Below are positions 54,110 through 63,626 of a stretch of DNA of 64,000 bases, one piece after another. A model generated the notes under the pieces. The model had not been told where the DNA came from. It saw nothing but the letters and a program-made list of their open reading frames with translations, and ran no database searches. The stretch is from Actinomycetes bacterium (GTDB taxonomy: Bacteria; Actinomycetota; Acidimicrobiia; Acidimicrobiales; RAAP-2), in the NCBI GenBank assembly GCA_021791895.1, contig JAJYVS010000003.1, forward strand, positions 1-64,000, in the 5' to 3' direction. The translations under genes and the position numbers were made by a program. Position 1 is the first letter of the stretch, and the number at the start of each line of letters is the position of its first letter.

Positions 54110-55357
54110 TCAGAAGCCGGTTGACGAGAAGGGGAGTGGGCGCGTCTCGAAGAGGGTGTCCGCCCTGAGCAGGGAACCAGGAACGAGTTGCTGCACCCGG
54201 CCCGCCGCGGAACGCGAGATCAAGTCTTGTCCGCCGAGAAGTGCCGAGCCGAGATCCGCGACACCCAGTCGCAGTTCACTCTGCTCGCTGGCCAACGCTC
54301 GCCGGCAGCTCGAGCCGGTGCGTCCGGCCTCGAGAACCCACCGTCCGGCAGCGGGGTCTGGCTCCGGTTCTCCGTCCGCATTCACCCACGTCGGCGCGGG
54401 CTCGACCTCGAACACCAGGCTCCCTTCCGACCTGTAGCGTCGAGAGGTGAGGGCCGCGGGAACATCCAGGATCCGAATCCACAAGGAGTCATTTAGCGCC
54501 GTCACTGCAAGGCTCCTCGGATCTTCGAGTCGCCATCGAAAAGGTTCATCGACCGGACGATTAGCCACGATCGAGTCGACGAGGTCGACACCGAGGACGA
54601 ACTGCCACAAGCCGGCCTCGATCTCAGGTGTGGCGCCGAAGAGGTCGTCGACACGCAGGACGGTCGGTTCGGACAACGAGCCGGGCAGGGAGCGGTAGCT
54701 GACGTATCCCTCGTCGCAAGCAGCAAAGAAGCGTTGAGAGCCCCTGCTTGGGTGCGTCCTCGGAACGAACATGTCCGACCAGTACGGCTCGTTCCGGTCC
54801 ACCTGGCCCGGTCGCCCGAGGCGCAGCCTTGCGAACAGCTTCGGCAGGTGCTGTCCCGCCTCCTCGGGGTCACAGAGCTTCAGGTCGAGATCGGCTGCTC
54901 GGTTGGTGATGCGTGTCGTCCGACGAGGAAGCGTCAGGCGCACGGACGAGGTGGCCCATCCGAATCCGAACCGGCCGTAGATCGAGGCTTCAGACGCAAA
55001 GAGTCCTGCGATCGGTTCACCGCGGTCCATGGCGTCGGCGAGCATCGCCCCCATCATCCGCCGCAAGAGCCCCTGTCGACGATGCGTGGCGTGGACGCCG
55101 ACTGCACTGATGGCGGCCATGGCACTCGTCGGGCACGGCTCGTCAGCCAAACCGGGCAGGGAAACGTCTCTGGTGAGCACGCAACAGGTGCCCACGCTGC
55201 GACCCTCGTCGAGGACGGACCACGCACGCTCGACCTCGAGGTGAGCTCGCCAGTGTCGAAGAGACTCTTCGTCCACCTGGGCCAGGAAGGGGACCACAAG
55301 GCTGCGGATCCACTCGTCGAGGTCACCCGACCTCATTCGGCGCAGTTCGGCAGTCAT
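54110..55357 (-). CDS. eis: Eis-type GNAT acetyltransferase
   Basis: 415 residues, the length and layout of Eis: an N-terminal GNAT domain with AAISAVGVHATHRRQGLLRRMM (acetyl-CoA loop, ~83-104) and LFASEASIYGRFGFGWATSSV, a second degenerate GNAT domain, and a C-terminal SCP2-like domain. The chain ends in Phe, matching the C-terminal carboxylate that serves as catalytic base in Eis. Eis proteins acetylate several amines of aminoglycosides and protein lysines. No secretion signal. Confidence 0.85.
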   Translation of the reverse strand: MTAELRRMRSGDLDEWIRSLVVPFLAQVDEESLRHWRAHLEVERAWSVLDEGRSVGTCCVLTRDVSLPGLADEPCPTSAMAAISAVGVHATHRRQGLLRRMMGAMLADAMDRGEPIAGLFASEASIYGRFGFGWATSSVRLTLPRRTTRITNRAADLDLKLCDPEEAGQHLPKLFARLRLGRPGQVDRNEPYWSDMFVPRTHPSRGSQRFFAACDEGYVSYRSLPGSLSEPTVLRVDDLFGATPEIEAGLWQFVLGVDLVDSIVANRPVDEPFRWRLEDPRSLAVTALNDSLWIRILDVPAALTSRRYRSEGSLVFEVEPAPTWVNADGEPEPDPAAGRWVLEAGRTGSSCRRALASEQSELRLGVADLGSALLGGQDLISRSAAGRVQQLVPGSLLRADTLFETRPLPFSSTGF

Positions 55358-55877
55358 ACCATGACAGTCTGACCGCTCGATCAGCGTCGTTGTACCAATC
55401 GCGCTCGAGTTGACCGACGCAGAGTCCGACGAACGTGCCTACTCGATCCAATGGTTCGAGGTTGAGATCTCTTTCGCCCACTTCGTCCCGCAAGGCACGC
55501 ATCGGCCGGCAGGCCGTCTTGACGACGCTCGAAGGTCAGGGCAGGTGGCTGGTGGCTCAGAGCTCGGTTGTGTCAGGTTGGACCGGTGTGCTGATCAGGT
55601 CCAGATCACGGGCCTCGGCAAGAGCGGAGTCTCGAGATGGCGTCATCCAGTGAAGGAAATCCCATTTTGCGGTTAGCTTGCGTTCGGGGTTCTGGTGAAG
55701 GGTCGGCCGAACGAGGCTTGTTCCAGTGGGACAGGCCCCGATCGTGTGCTCCAGGTGCCGAGTCTGCCGTCAGCACTTGGACTGAATCGATGCCTGTCAG
55801 TGGTCGGGAGCGGCGGATTGGGTGCAGCCCCGGGCTCCTGGTTAGCGTCAGACGGCTGAAGGTGGGGAGGAACGGGG
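55358..55877. other. 520-base gap upstream of amt, no convincing gene
   Basis: No frame here has recognisable homology. On the minus strand, short stretches (for example around 55400-55520 reading MRALRDEVGERDLN with later FVGLCVGQLERDW) look protein-like but are broken by stops, so a decayed gene is possible. The right end must hold the amt promoter; no clear boxes were seen. Confidence 0.3.
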
Positions 55878-57155
55878 TTGCACTACAACTCAGGTGACAC
55901 CGCATGGGTGCTGGTCAGTGCAGCACTCGTTCTGTTCATGACCCCCGGCCTGGCCCTCTTCTATGGCGGGATGGTCCGTCGGAAGAACGTCCTGGCCATG
56001 GCGATGCAGAACTTCGCGGTGATGGCCGTGGTGAGCCTGCTGTGGGTTTGGGTGACGTACAGCCTGGCCTTCGGACCGGATCTAGGAGGCGCCGGGCTGA
56101 TCGGAACGCTTCACTTCGCCGGACTTGGCCACCTGCACCAGCCAGTTCCCGGCTATACGGGGGCGAGGACTCAGACCATCCCGCCGGTGGTGTTCGTGGT
56201 GTTCCAGATGATGTTTGCGATCATCACCCCCGCCCTCTTGACCGGCTCTTCCGCAGACCGGGTCAAGTTTGGTGCCTTCCTGGTATTCGTGGTCGCGTGG
56301 TCGGTTCTCGTCTATGCCCCGATCGCGCACTGGGTCTTCTCCCCTCAAGGCTGGCTTTCCAAGATGGGGACTGAAGACTTTGCTGGAGGAATGGTCGTCG
56401 AGATCAATGCTGGAGTGGCCGGCGCGGCCCTGGCTCTGGTCTCCGGTCGAAGACGGGGGTGGCCACACACCAGCATGCGGCCGCACAACATGCCGCTCAC
56501 CGTTCTTGGTGGCGGAATCCTCTGGTTCGGTTGGTTCGGTTTCAATGCAGGTTCTGCGCTGAGCGCGGGCAAGGCCGGTCTCGCCTTCGTGAATACCAAC
56601 ACGGCCACCGCGGCGGCCCTCCTCGCATGGCTCGGCGTGGAGAAATTGAGGACCGGAAAGCCAACAACGCTCGGGGCCGTGAGCGGGGCCATCGCCGGTG
56701 CGGTGGCCATCACCCCTGCGTGCGGATTCGTCAACACGTTCGGAGCCACCGTCATCGGCTTGTTGGCCGGATCGTGCGCTTCGTTTGCCGTGAGTCTGAA
56801 GTTCCGGGTCGGTGTCGACGACTCCCTTGATGTGCTCGCTATTCATGGAGTAGCAGGTCTGATAGGGACGCTCATGGTCGGTTTCTTCGGGACTGCGGCT
56901 TCGTTGGGGCGGAACGGTCTCTTTTATGGTGGATCCGGTGGACTTCTTGGGGACCAGGCGCTGGGCTGTCTCTGTGTGGGCCTCTACTCGTTTGTGGTTA
57001 CAGCGGGGATCGCTTACGCGATCAAGCAGACTATTGGTCTGCGCGTGAGTGACGACGAAGAATATGTCGGCCTGGACCTGAGCCTCCATGAAGAGACTGC
57101 ATACGATTTCGAATCACTGAGCGGGCAACGCACCCTCGATCACGGATCGTTCTGA
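55878..57155 (+). CDS. amt: Ammonium transporter, Amt family, with pore His-to-Glu change
   Basis: 425 residues from a TTG with GGAGG nine to thirteen bases upstream. Eleven hydrophobic helices. Family motifs: DTAWVLVSAALVLFMTPGLALFYGGMVRRKNVL, DFAGGMVVEINAGVAG, FGWFGFNAGSAL and DDSLDVLAIHGVAGLIG. In E. coli AmtB the pore has paired His168 and His318. Here the first is Glu175 (DFAGG-x-VVE) and the second is kept as His323. Yeast Mep1/Mep3 carry the same Glu. No glnK gene follows, unlike the usual amt-glnK pair. The C-terminal tail is long and acidic. Confidence 0.95.
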   Translation: MHYNSGDTAWVLVSAALVLFMTPGLALFYGGMVRRKNVLAMAMQNFAVMAVVSLLWVWVTYSLAFGPDLGGAGLIGTLHFAGLGHLHQPVPGYTGARTQTIPPVVFVVFQMMFAIITPALLTGSSADRVKFGAFLVFVVAWSVLVYAPIAHWVFSPQGWLSKMGTEDFAGGMVVEINAGVAGAALALVSGRRRGWPHTSMRPHNMPLTVLGGGILWFGWFGFNAGSALSAGKAGLAFVNTNTATAAALLAWLGVEKLRTGKPTTLGAVSGAIAGAVAITPACGFVNTFGATVIGLLAGSCASFAVSLKFRVGVDDSLDVLAIHGVAGLIGTLMVGFFGTAASLGRNGLFYGGSGGLLGDQALGCLCVGLYSFVVTAGIAYAIKQTIGLRVSDDEEYVGLDLSLHEETAYDFESLSGQRTLDHGSF

Positions 57156-57516
57156 AGACTCCATGCACTCTTGGTGCGGAACGTCCGGGTCGCGGAATCC
57201 GAAAGCGATATTTGACCAAGAAACCGATGGTGCGATTCTGTCTGGAAGTCAGAATCGGAAAACACGTTGTGCAGCCACCGTCAAACCCTGGTTCCAGGAC
57301 GGACCCCCTGAGAGGCGGTCCGTGCGGTGTCTCGGGAGACGCGCCAGGTCGGTCCATGTTGGCCGGTTGGTCGAGCGGTAGGTTGACTCCACCTGGCTGC
57401 CGCGAAGTGCGAGACTATCGGAACCTCCACGACGGATCACGCCAGCCGACCGCGCTGAGGATAGATAGGGCAGGCTCGGGTTACCAGATGGGACACGTCC
57501 AAGAGCTCTGAATCGA
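57156..57516. other. 361-base gap between amt and SGNH hydrolase genes
   Basis: No gene or RNA was recognised. A stretch near 57361-57380 resembles part of a tRNA D-arm but lacks the rest of the fold. No strong hairpin follows amt. Confidence 0.3.
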
Positions 57517-59046
57517 GTGACGGAATACAGACACGCTCCCAGGCGCCCTCGGTCCCGCCGCTACCGCCTCCTCCGCTCCTTGTCCGCACTCCTGGGCGTC
57601 GTTCTCACTGCTGCCCTGATCGTCGTGGTTGTTGGGGTCATCGGGACGCCGAAGCGGCACCAAGGTGACGGTTCCTCGATCCCAACCAGGACTACGACGA
57701 CGACGAATGCGCCGGTCCCTCCACCCCCAACCCCGGTATGGCGTGTCGCCTGGGGTTCCGGTATGGCCTGGGGGCACGGCGTGGCTTCGAACGTGACCGT
57801 CCGGGATCTGGAAACTGTGGGGGTCGGAGGGCAAGCAGTGCGAGTTCGCATCTCGAACTTCTTCGGCAATGAGCCTCTGGTGATCAGCGCGGGAACCATC
57901 GGAGTCAGTGCTGGTGGACCAGCGATCCAGGCCGGGACCCTCGCGGACCTGACGTTTGGAGGGCAGCCTGGCGTGACGATTCCGGTTGGTCAGGACGTCT
58001 ACAGCGATCCGGTTTCTATGGCCGTGACCAGCGAGGAGACGCTCGCCGTCAGCATCTATGTGAGCGGAACGGACCTCGTTTCGGTCCATCCATGCTGCGC
58101 GATGATGAAGCCCGTTTCGTTCTTCACTCCGAATGGTGGGGGGAATCTCACCCAATCACTTTCCGGTGCTGGACTCGATGTGACCAGCCCAGACCCGAGA
58201 TGGATTGACGCCGTCGACGTGCTCCAACTCACTGGCCAAGGAAGCATTGTCGTCGTCGGCGACTCCATCACTGACGGTTACAACACGACGCTGAGCTGGA
58301 CCAGCGTCCTTCAACGGAGAATCGATGCTCTGCCCGCCTCGGAACAGCGTGCAGTGGTCAACGAAGGCATCACCGCCAATGCTCTGACGTCAGACGTTCC
58401 GACCGACGACATGACCGGCGGCGGACCGTCGGGTCTTTCTCGCCTTGCGCCGGATGCACTGGATCAGTCCGGTGTGTCGGAAGTTGTGCTGTTCCTTGGA
58501 ACCAACGATCTCTGGTTTGGGGACACCGCTCAGCAGCTGATCACGGGTCTTGAGCAGGCGATCACCGCGGTACATAGCAGTGGGCTCAGAATCATCGGGG
58601 TGACACTTCTGCCTCGAAGTCCTGGAGTCTTTTCTTGGTCACCTGCTCAGCAGGCTGCGCTGGAAGCGGTCAATACCTGGATTCTCACTTCCGGCGCATT
58701 CGACGGTGTCATCAACCTTGCTCCAGTCGTGGCCGACGTTTACAACGGAGCGTGTGACGCCACAGCGATGTTCCCACCCTTCGATTCCGGTGACCATCTC
58801 CATCCGAATGCCGCTGGTCAAACCGCCATGGCGAATGCGATTGATCCCACGGTGCTCGAACTTCCGGCGATTCCTCAAGAACCGCCACTGATCTCAGTGA
58901 CGCCGTCGGCAGGTTGCGCTGCTGCTCCGGCTGCACAGTCGACCTCTTCAACGCAGAAGGTCGGGCACGAACCGGTTCGAGGCGTTGGTTCTCCGGCCTT
59001 CCTCGACGGATATCTGAACGATGATCGTCCGGCCGCTGCAGCCTGA
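57517..59046 (+). CDS. Membrane-anchored SGNH/GDSL hydrolase
   Basis: 509 residues from a GTG. A basic N-terminus (RRPRSRRYRLLR) leads into a membrane helix ALLGVVLTAALIVVVVGVIG (~24-43), then a Thr/Pro-rich linker (TTTTTNAPVPPPPTP). The extracellular part has a beta-rich region (~75-240) and an SGNH domain: VVVGDSITDGYN (block I Ser), NEGITAN, FLGTNDLWF (block III Asn) and DHLHPNAAG (Asp-His dyad). It likely deacylates cell-surface carbohydrate or lipid esters. It overlaps the following GNAT gene by 26 bases. Confidence 0.88.
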   Translation: MTEYRHAPRRPRSRRYRLLRSLSALLGVVLTAALIVVVVGVIGTPKRHQGDGSSIPTRTTTTTNAPVPPPPTPVWRVAWGSGMAWGHGVASNVTVRDLETVGVGGQAVRVRISNFFGNEPLVISAGTIGVSAGGPAIQAGTLADLTFGGQPGVTIPVGQDVYSDPVSMAVTSEETLAVSIYVSGTDLVSVHPCCAMMKPVSFFTPNGGGNLTQSLSGAGLDVTSPDPRWIDAVDVLQLTGQGSIVVVGDSITDGYNTTLSWTSVLQRRIDALPASEQRAVVNEGITANALTSDVPTDDMTGGGPSGLSRLAPDALDQSGVSEVVLFLGTNDLWFGDTAQQLITGLEQAITAVHSSGLRIIGVTLLPRSPGVFSWSPAQQAALEAVNTWILTSGAFDGVINLAPVVADVYNGACDATAMFPPFDSGDHLHPNAAGQTAMANAIDPTVLELPAIPQEPPLISVTPSAGCAAAPAAQSTSSTQKVGHEPVRGVGSPAFLDGYLNDDRPAAAA

Positions 59047-59731
59047 AGATCTTGGACAGAGCAGCACCATTCATCTCGAGGTCCTTCGGACCGAGTTTCT
59101 CACTCGAGCCGGTCCCCGATTTCTTCGCCGATATCACCGAGCGTGGATCGAGAGTGACGATGCGATCGCCCTGGCCGCCGTCGACGCCGAGGATCGGGTC
59201 GTAGGTGTGCTACTTGGCTCAACTCGACCGGCCCACCACTATCGGGCGATGGTCCAGCGCCACGGCCTTCAGCTCTCCCTTCTCCTCCTTTTTCAAGCGG
59301 TGACTCACCGCAGCTTCGCCCGTGAACTGCTCATCACCCGGGGTCGCCGCTATACGCGCGGGGTGCTGCGCATGGGTGTCAGTGGGGCAAAGGACCTGGT
59401 TCGCAAGAATCGGAATCGGCAAAGGAGTGGCGCCGACGACCTCATGGCCGTTCAGCGCGCGCCACAAAGGGTCGGCGAGATCACTCATGTCATGGTGCGG
59501 GAGGAACTGGCTGGCAGTGGCATCGGGAGGGCGCTTCTTGACGCAGCCGAAAACGCTGGGGTGCAGGCCGGACTCGATGAGTTGGTGCTGGTCACCATGC
59601 CCGGCCTTCCTGCTGCCGCGTTCTACGAGCATCTCGGGTGGGAACGTGTGGGGGATCGGCGAAGTCAGAGCGGGGAGGACTTCGTCCAGTATCGGTTGTC
59701 CATGGTGTCAAGGGGTCAGGACCCGCCCTGA
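59021..59731 (+). CDS. GNAT-family N-acetyltransferase
   Basis: 236 residues. The N-terminus IVRPLQPEDLGQSSTIHLEVLRTEFLTRAGPRFLRRYHRAW is typical of this GNAT subgroup. A hydrophobic, Arg-rich insertion (~78-125) follows, then ITHVMVREELAGSGIGRALLDAAENAG (acetyl-CoA motif) and LVTMPGLPAAAFYEHLGWERVGD. The ATG lies inside the end of the SGNH hydrolase gene, so they are probably coupled. It may acetylate a sugar or amino group of the same surface product; this is inferred from position. Confidence 0.8.
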   Translation: MIVRPLQPEDLGQSSTIHLEVLRTEFLTRAGPRFLRRYHRAWIESDDAIALAAVDAEDRVVGVLLGSTRPAHHYRAMVQRHGLQLSLLLLFQAVTHRSFARELLITRGRRYTRGVLRMGVSGAKDLVRKNRNRQRSGADDLMAVQRAPQRVGEITHVMVREELAGSGIGRALLDAAENAGVQAGLDELVLVTMPGLPAAAFYEHLGWERVGDRRSQSGEDFVQYRLSMVSRGQDPP

Positions 59732-59933
59732 TTGTCCCTTTGTGCCGTGGGAAGAGAGATCGCCCTCGAGGGGAGCCGGTCCGGCCGGATCGTCGCGGCT
59801 GCTCGTCCTGAGAGCTTGCAGCTGGTCGAATAGCGCTGGTCACGAATGGCAGACCTGGGGCTGGCGACATCGGCGTACGATCGTGCCGTTGAATCCACGG
59901 TCTACGACCGATCACAGTTGACGGAGCTCAGTG

Positions 59934-61169
59934 ATGCCCTATCAGTTCAGTGAGCAGGGGTTGGCCCTACAGGAAGAAGTGCGTCGGTTCATGGCCGATC
60001 ACATCTATCCGAACGAAGCCGAGTACTACGAGCAGATGGAGGAAGTCGGGCCCCACGGGTACCCGCCGCTCCTCGACAAGTTGAAGGCAGCCGCCCGGGA
60101 ACGAGGGCTGTGGAATTTGTTTCTTCCTCATCTGTCGCCCGATGCTCCCGGAACGAAGCTCACCAACCTCGACTACGCGCCGATTTCTGAACAACTGGGC
60201 AAAGTCGGGTTCTCGTCCGAGGCGCTCAACTGCAACGCGCCCGACACCGGCAATATGGAGATCCTCAATCTCTACGGCTCCGATCGCGTCAAGCGCGACT
60301 ACCTTTCCCCGCTTCTGGAGGGCGAAATCCGTTCGGCATTCTCCATGACCGAACCTGACGCAGCTTCTTCCGACGCGACGAACATCGGCCTGCGGATCGA
60401 ACACATCGGCGACAACTACGTGCTCAATGGGCGAAAGTGGTTTAGCTCGGGTGCTTTGGCGGAACGTTGCAAGGTGCTCATTGTGATGGGCAAGACCGAC
60501 CTTGGTGCGTCTCGACATCGGCAGCAGTCGATGATCGTGGTACCCCGCGATGCCCCCGGACTCTCCTTCGGACGTCACCCGCACGTATTCGGTTATGAGG
60601 ATCGGGGAGGTCACCCCGAGGTCATCTACGAGAACGTCCGGGTTCCGGCCGATCATCTGCTCGGTGAGGAGGGCGGAGGATTCGCGATATCCCAGGCCCG
60701 TCTCGGTCCAGGCCGAATCCACCACTGCATGCGAAGCATCGGAGTTGCGGAGCGGGCACTGGAACTGATGGTGAAGCGATCTCTCGAACGCAGTACTTTC
60801 GGTTCGCTGGTCGCCCAAAAGGGCCTTATCCAGGATTGGATTGCCGAATCACGTATCGAGATCGACATGGCCCGGGAGTATGTCCTCCGCACCGCACATC
60901 TAATGGACACGGCCGGAAACAAATCGGCTGCCACCGAGATCGCCGGGATCAAGGTGGCCGTTCCCAACATTGCCCTCCGGGTCATCGATCGTGCGATTCA
61001 GGTGCATGGTGCTGCAGGGGTCACCCAGTTCTTTCCGCTGGCACACATGTACGCCCACATGCGAACGTTGCGAATTGCCGATGGTCCCGACGAGGTCCAC
61101 AAAATGACGATCGCCCGGCGCGAAATCCGCAAGCACCAACCAGATTTCCGCACGTCCTCAACCGGCTGA
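59934..61169 (+). CDS. Acyl-CoA dehydrogenase, ACAD10/11-like
   Basis: 411 residues from the ATG at 59934, placed seven bases after GGAG (a GTG at 59931 is the alternative). FSMTEPDAASSDATNIGLRIE (~138-158), LNGRKWFSSGA and GGGFAISQARLGPGRIHHCMRSIGVAERALELM resemble the ACAD10/ACAD11 group, as does the C-terminal RIADGPDEVHKMTIARREI. These enzymes take long or branched acyl-CoAs. FAD contacts are intact. Confidence 0.92.
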   Translation: MPYQFSEQGLALQEEVRRFMADHIYPNEAEYYEQMEEVGPHGYPPLLDKLKAAARERGLWNLFLPHLSPDAPGTKLTNLDYAPISEQLGKVGFSSEALNCNAPDTGNMEILNLYGSDRVKRDYLSPLLEGEIRSAFSMTEPDAASSDATNIGLRIEHIGDNYVLNGRKWFSSGALAERCKVLIVMGKTDLGASRHRQQSMIVVPRDAPGLSFGRHPHVFGYEDRGGHPEVIYENVRVPADHLLGEEGGGFAISQARLGPGRIHHCMRSIGVAERALELMVKRSLERSTFGSLVAQKGLIQDWIAESRIEIDMAREYVLRTAHLMDTAGNKSAATEIAGIKVAVPNIALRVIDRAIQVHGAAGVTQFFPLAHMYAHMRTLRIADGPDEVHKMTIARREIRKHQPDFRTSSTG

Positions 61170-61281
61170 GGGGGATCTAGCCAGTCTCACGGGAACCGCA
61201 TGGTTCGGCAGGTTCCGCGACGACCAGCGTCCTCGGTGTCGGTCGCGTGGCCGCCCGAGCGGGTCGACGTTTGGACCCTTC

Positions 61282-62178
61282 CTACGATCGCCTTACCGCG
61301 TCGGCGAGATCTTGCGGGCCTGATGCCGGATATCCCTTGGCTTCTCGAATCGCAGCACCCCAGCTCGAGAGGATTACGATGAGTTCGTCGAGGTCGTCAT
61401 CGAGGGCTTCGATGAAAAGCTGGCACTGGACATCTGTGTCCCGCTCGATACCCTCCCGCGCGGTCCAACCTTCATCAGTGAGTCCATCCTTTCTCAGCCA
61501 CCCCCTCTCCATCAGGTGTTCGGTTGCGGTGTCAAAATCAGCGTCGGTCCAACCACGCGTCCGGCTGTAACTGCGAAGCGGCAGACCCCAGAATGGTTCG
61601 GTGAGCAGACAAATCTCACAGGCGCTGACTCCAGCTGTGGTCCACGCATTGACGTGCGAGTCACCTCGATACTCCCGGAGCAGGTCAGCGCGCCTCCATA
61701 CAGCGCCAATAGGTTCGTCTGGCAAGTCGAGCGACGCCATGCCCGAGTAGAGTGGTCGTCCCTCCGGCCGCAACTTCTCAGTGGCGCGCGCCAGGAGAGC
61801 GTTGGCGCGCTCGACGCCCTCGGGTTCGGTCCCGACGATCCGGACGAGTTGCGCAACGGCACCCGCGTCGCGAGCTGCGCAGATGGCTCGGGCGTCGGTG
61901 AGGGACCACCCGTGGTTGACCCCTTTGATGACTGTCTTCGGATTGAAAACCCCGAACGCCGCAGCGACGAGCTCACCGGGAACCTGCCCCATCACCGATC
62001 CACGGGAGGTGAAGTACGAAGCCATCTCCGGCGCCGCGACTCCGGCAAAGTCGCCAGGACCAGGACCGAATCCCAGCCGCTCATAGTTGGCGTGCGCTTC
62101 GGGCGAGAAATAGACCTGACCAGCCACTGGCTCCACGGCGATGGCCAACCTCCGGGCTCGCTTGGAGAGCTCTTCCAT
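61282..62178 (-). CDS. SCO6745-family protein
   Basis: 298 residues. It follows the actinobacterial SCO6745 pattern: PVAGQVYFSPEAHANYERLG, then AAAFGVFNPKTV, a helical middle, GRPLYSGMASLDLPDEPIGAVWRRADLLREYRGDSHVNAW, then RGWTDADFDTATEHLMERGWLRKDGLTDEG, a winged-helix-like segment. The biochemical role of the family is unknown. It lies 42 bases downstream of the GH4 gene on the same strand. Confidence 0.8.
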   Translation of the reverse strand: MEELSKRARRLAIAVEPVAGQVYFSPEAHANYERLGFGPGPGDFAGVAAPEMASYFTSRGSVMGQVPGELVAAAFGVFNPKTVIKGVNHGWSLTDARAICAARDAGAVAQLVRIVGTEPEGVERANALLARATEKLRPEGRPLYSGMASLDLPDEPIGAVWRRADLLREYRGDSHVNAWTTAGVSACEICLLTEPFWGLPLRSYSRTRGWTDADFDTATEHLMERGWLRKDGLTDEGWTAREGIERDTDVQCQLFIEALDDDLDELIVILSSWGAAIREAKGYPASGPQDLADAVRRS

Positions 62179-62220
62179 GACACCTCCTCGTGCCGGAACT
62201 ATTCAAGAATGTCTCGCAAA

Positions 62221-63537
62221 TCACACGGTGGGCGGATCGGTCTGCTTCATGGCTGAAACCCAATCTCCATGCTCGAGCAACAGGGCATCGACGAGCTCGG
62301 TGATCTGATCGAGGTCAAGTTCAGCCGCGGTGTGCGGGTCCATCATCGCTGCGTGGTACACGTGGTCAAGTCGACCGGTGAGCGCAGCTTCTACGGTCAG
62401 CTCCTGGACGTTGACATTGCTCATGATGACCGCGGCGAGCTGCGGTGGCAGGGGCCCGATTCGGGTTGGCTGCACGCCGTTTCCGTCAACGAGACAAGGG
62501 ACTTCGACCGTGCACCCCTCGGGGAGGTTGTCGATCAACCCTTCGTTCGCGACATTGCCGTAGACGACCCTGGGCTTCCCCGTTTCGATACTACGAATGA
62601 TCGTCGCCGCATACTCGAAGCTCTTGCGGACCTCAACGGGCGCGTCTCCTTCCAATCGCGCCCTTTCGGCCTCCCAGCCGGCAATTTGGGCCAAACAACG
62701 GCGCGGGTATTCATCGAGGGGAATGTTGAACCGTTCGATCAGGTCGGGACGATCTCGCTTGATGAACCATGGCACGTACTCGGAGAAGTGCTCGCTCGAC
62801 TCGGTCACGAAGTAGCCGAGTCGGAGGAGCATCTCATAGCGGATCCTGTTGTGAGGGGGAACTCGGTCCGACTCGGCGAACTCCCGGAGCCTGGGATAGA
62901 GATCTTGACCATCGAGCTGAAAGGTCAGGTAGAACGCCATGTGGTTGATTCCCGCTGCGACGTAGTTGATGTCTTCGTATGCGAGGCCGAGGTCTCTCGA
63001 CAATTCGTAGGCGGTCCCCTGGACGCTATGACACAGGCCAACGCTGCGGATGCGAGTGGCACGGTTGACGGCTCTGCAGTTCATGGCCATCGGGTTCGAG
63101 TAGTTGAGCAACCAGACGTCTGGACACAGGTCTTCCATATCCGAACACATTGAGAGAATCACGGGGATGGTCCGGAGGCCACGCATGACTCCTCCGATCC
63201 CAAGGGTGTCGCCGATGGTCTGCCGGAGGCCATAGCGCTTGGGAACCTCGAAGTCCGTAACCGTGCACGGCTCGTAGCCTCCAACCTGAATCATGTTCAC
63301 GGCGTAGTCAGCACCTTCAAGCGCGGCGCGTCTGTCCCCAGAGGAGCTGATCTTGGCCGGCGCGTGCAGGGCGTCCGCCAGTCGGCGGGCCACTAGTTCG
63401 GAGGTCTCGAGTCTCCCGGGGTCGATGTCGTGAAGCACGATCTCAGAGTCGGCCAACTCTTCATAGCTGAGGATGTCACCAAGTAAGTTGCGCGCAAAGA
63501 CGGTGCTGCCAGCTCCCAGGAATACGATTCTGGCCAT
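62221..63537 (-). CDS. Family GH4 alpha-glucosidase/galactosidase (MelA/LplD-like)
   Basis: 438 residues. The NAD site is IVFLGAGSTVFARNLLGDIL (~4-23), followed by EIVLHDIDPGRLE. The metal and active-site segment has LLNYSNPMAMNC (~143), GLCHSVQGT (metal-binding Cys-His, ~167) and AAGINHMAFYL (metal His, ~199). GH4 enzymes use NAD and Mn in a redox-elimination mechanism on alpha- or beta-glycosides. No signal peptide, so it cleaves imported or internal glycosides. No sugar transporter lies next to it in the window. Confidence 0.93.
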   Translation of the reverse strand: MARIVFLGAGSTVFARNLLGDILSYEELADSEIVLHDIDPGRLETSELVARRLADALHAPAKISSSGDRRAALEGADYAVNMIQVGGYEPCTVTDFEVPKRYGLRQTIGDTLGIGGVMRGLRTIPVILSMCSDMEDLCPDVWLLNYSNPMAMNCRAVNRATRIRSVGLCHSVQGTAYELSRDLGLAYEDINYVAAGINHMAFYLTFQLDGQDLYPRLREFAESDRVPPHNRIRYEMLLRLGYFVTESSEHFSEYVPWFIKRDRPDLIERFNIPLDEYPRRCLAQIAGWEAERARLEGDAPVEVRKSFEYAATIIRSIETGKPRVVYGNVANEGLIDNLPEGCTVEVPCLVDGNGVQPTRIGPLPPQLAAVIMSNVNVQELTVEAALTGRLDHVYHAAMMDPHTAAELDLDQITELVDALLLEHGDWVSAMKQTDPPTV

Positions 63538-63626
63538 GCAGGCACTCTATCTACGGCTGTGGGAACTGAACCCACGCCGAGGTTTCGAGGGCACTACCAA
63601 GAGGGCTGGCACGTCGCTGGTTGGAA

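Noticed and set aside
55410..55676. 88-codon frame upstream of amt
   Set aside because: No homology or ribosome-binding site, and codon bias unlike the neighbours.
57355..57430. tRNA-like stretch with GGTTGGTCGAGCGGTAG
   Set aside because: Resembles a D-arm only; no T-arm GTTCGA, no acceptor pairing and no anticodon stem could be drawn.
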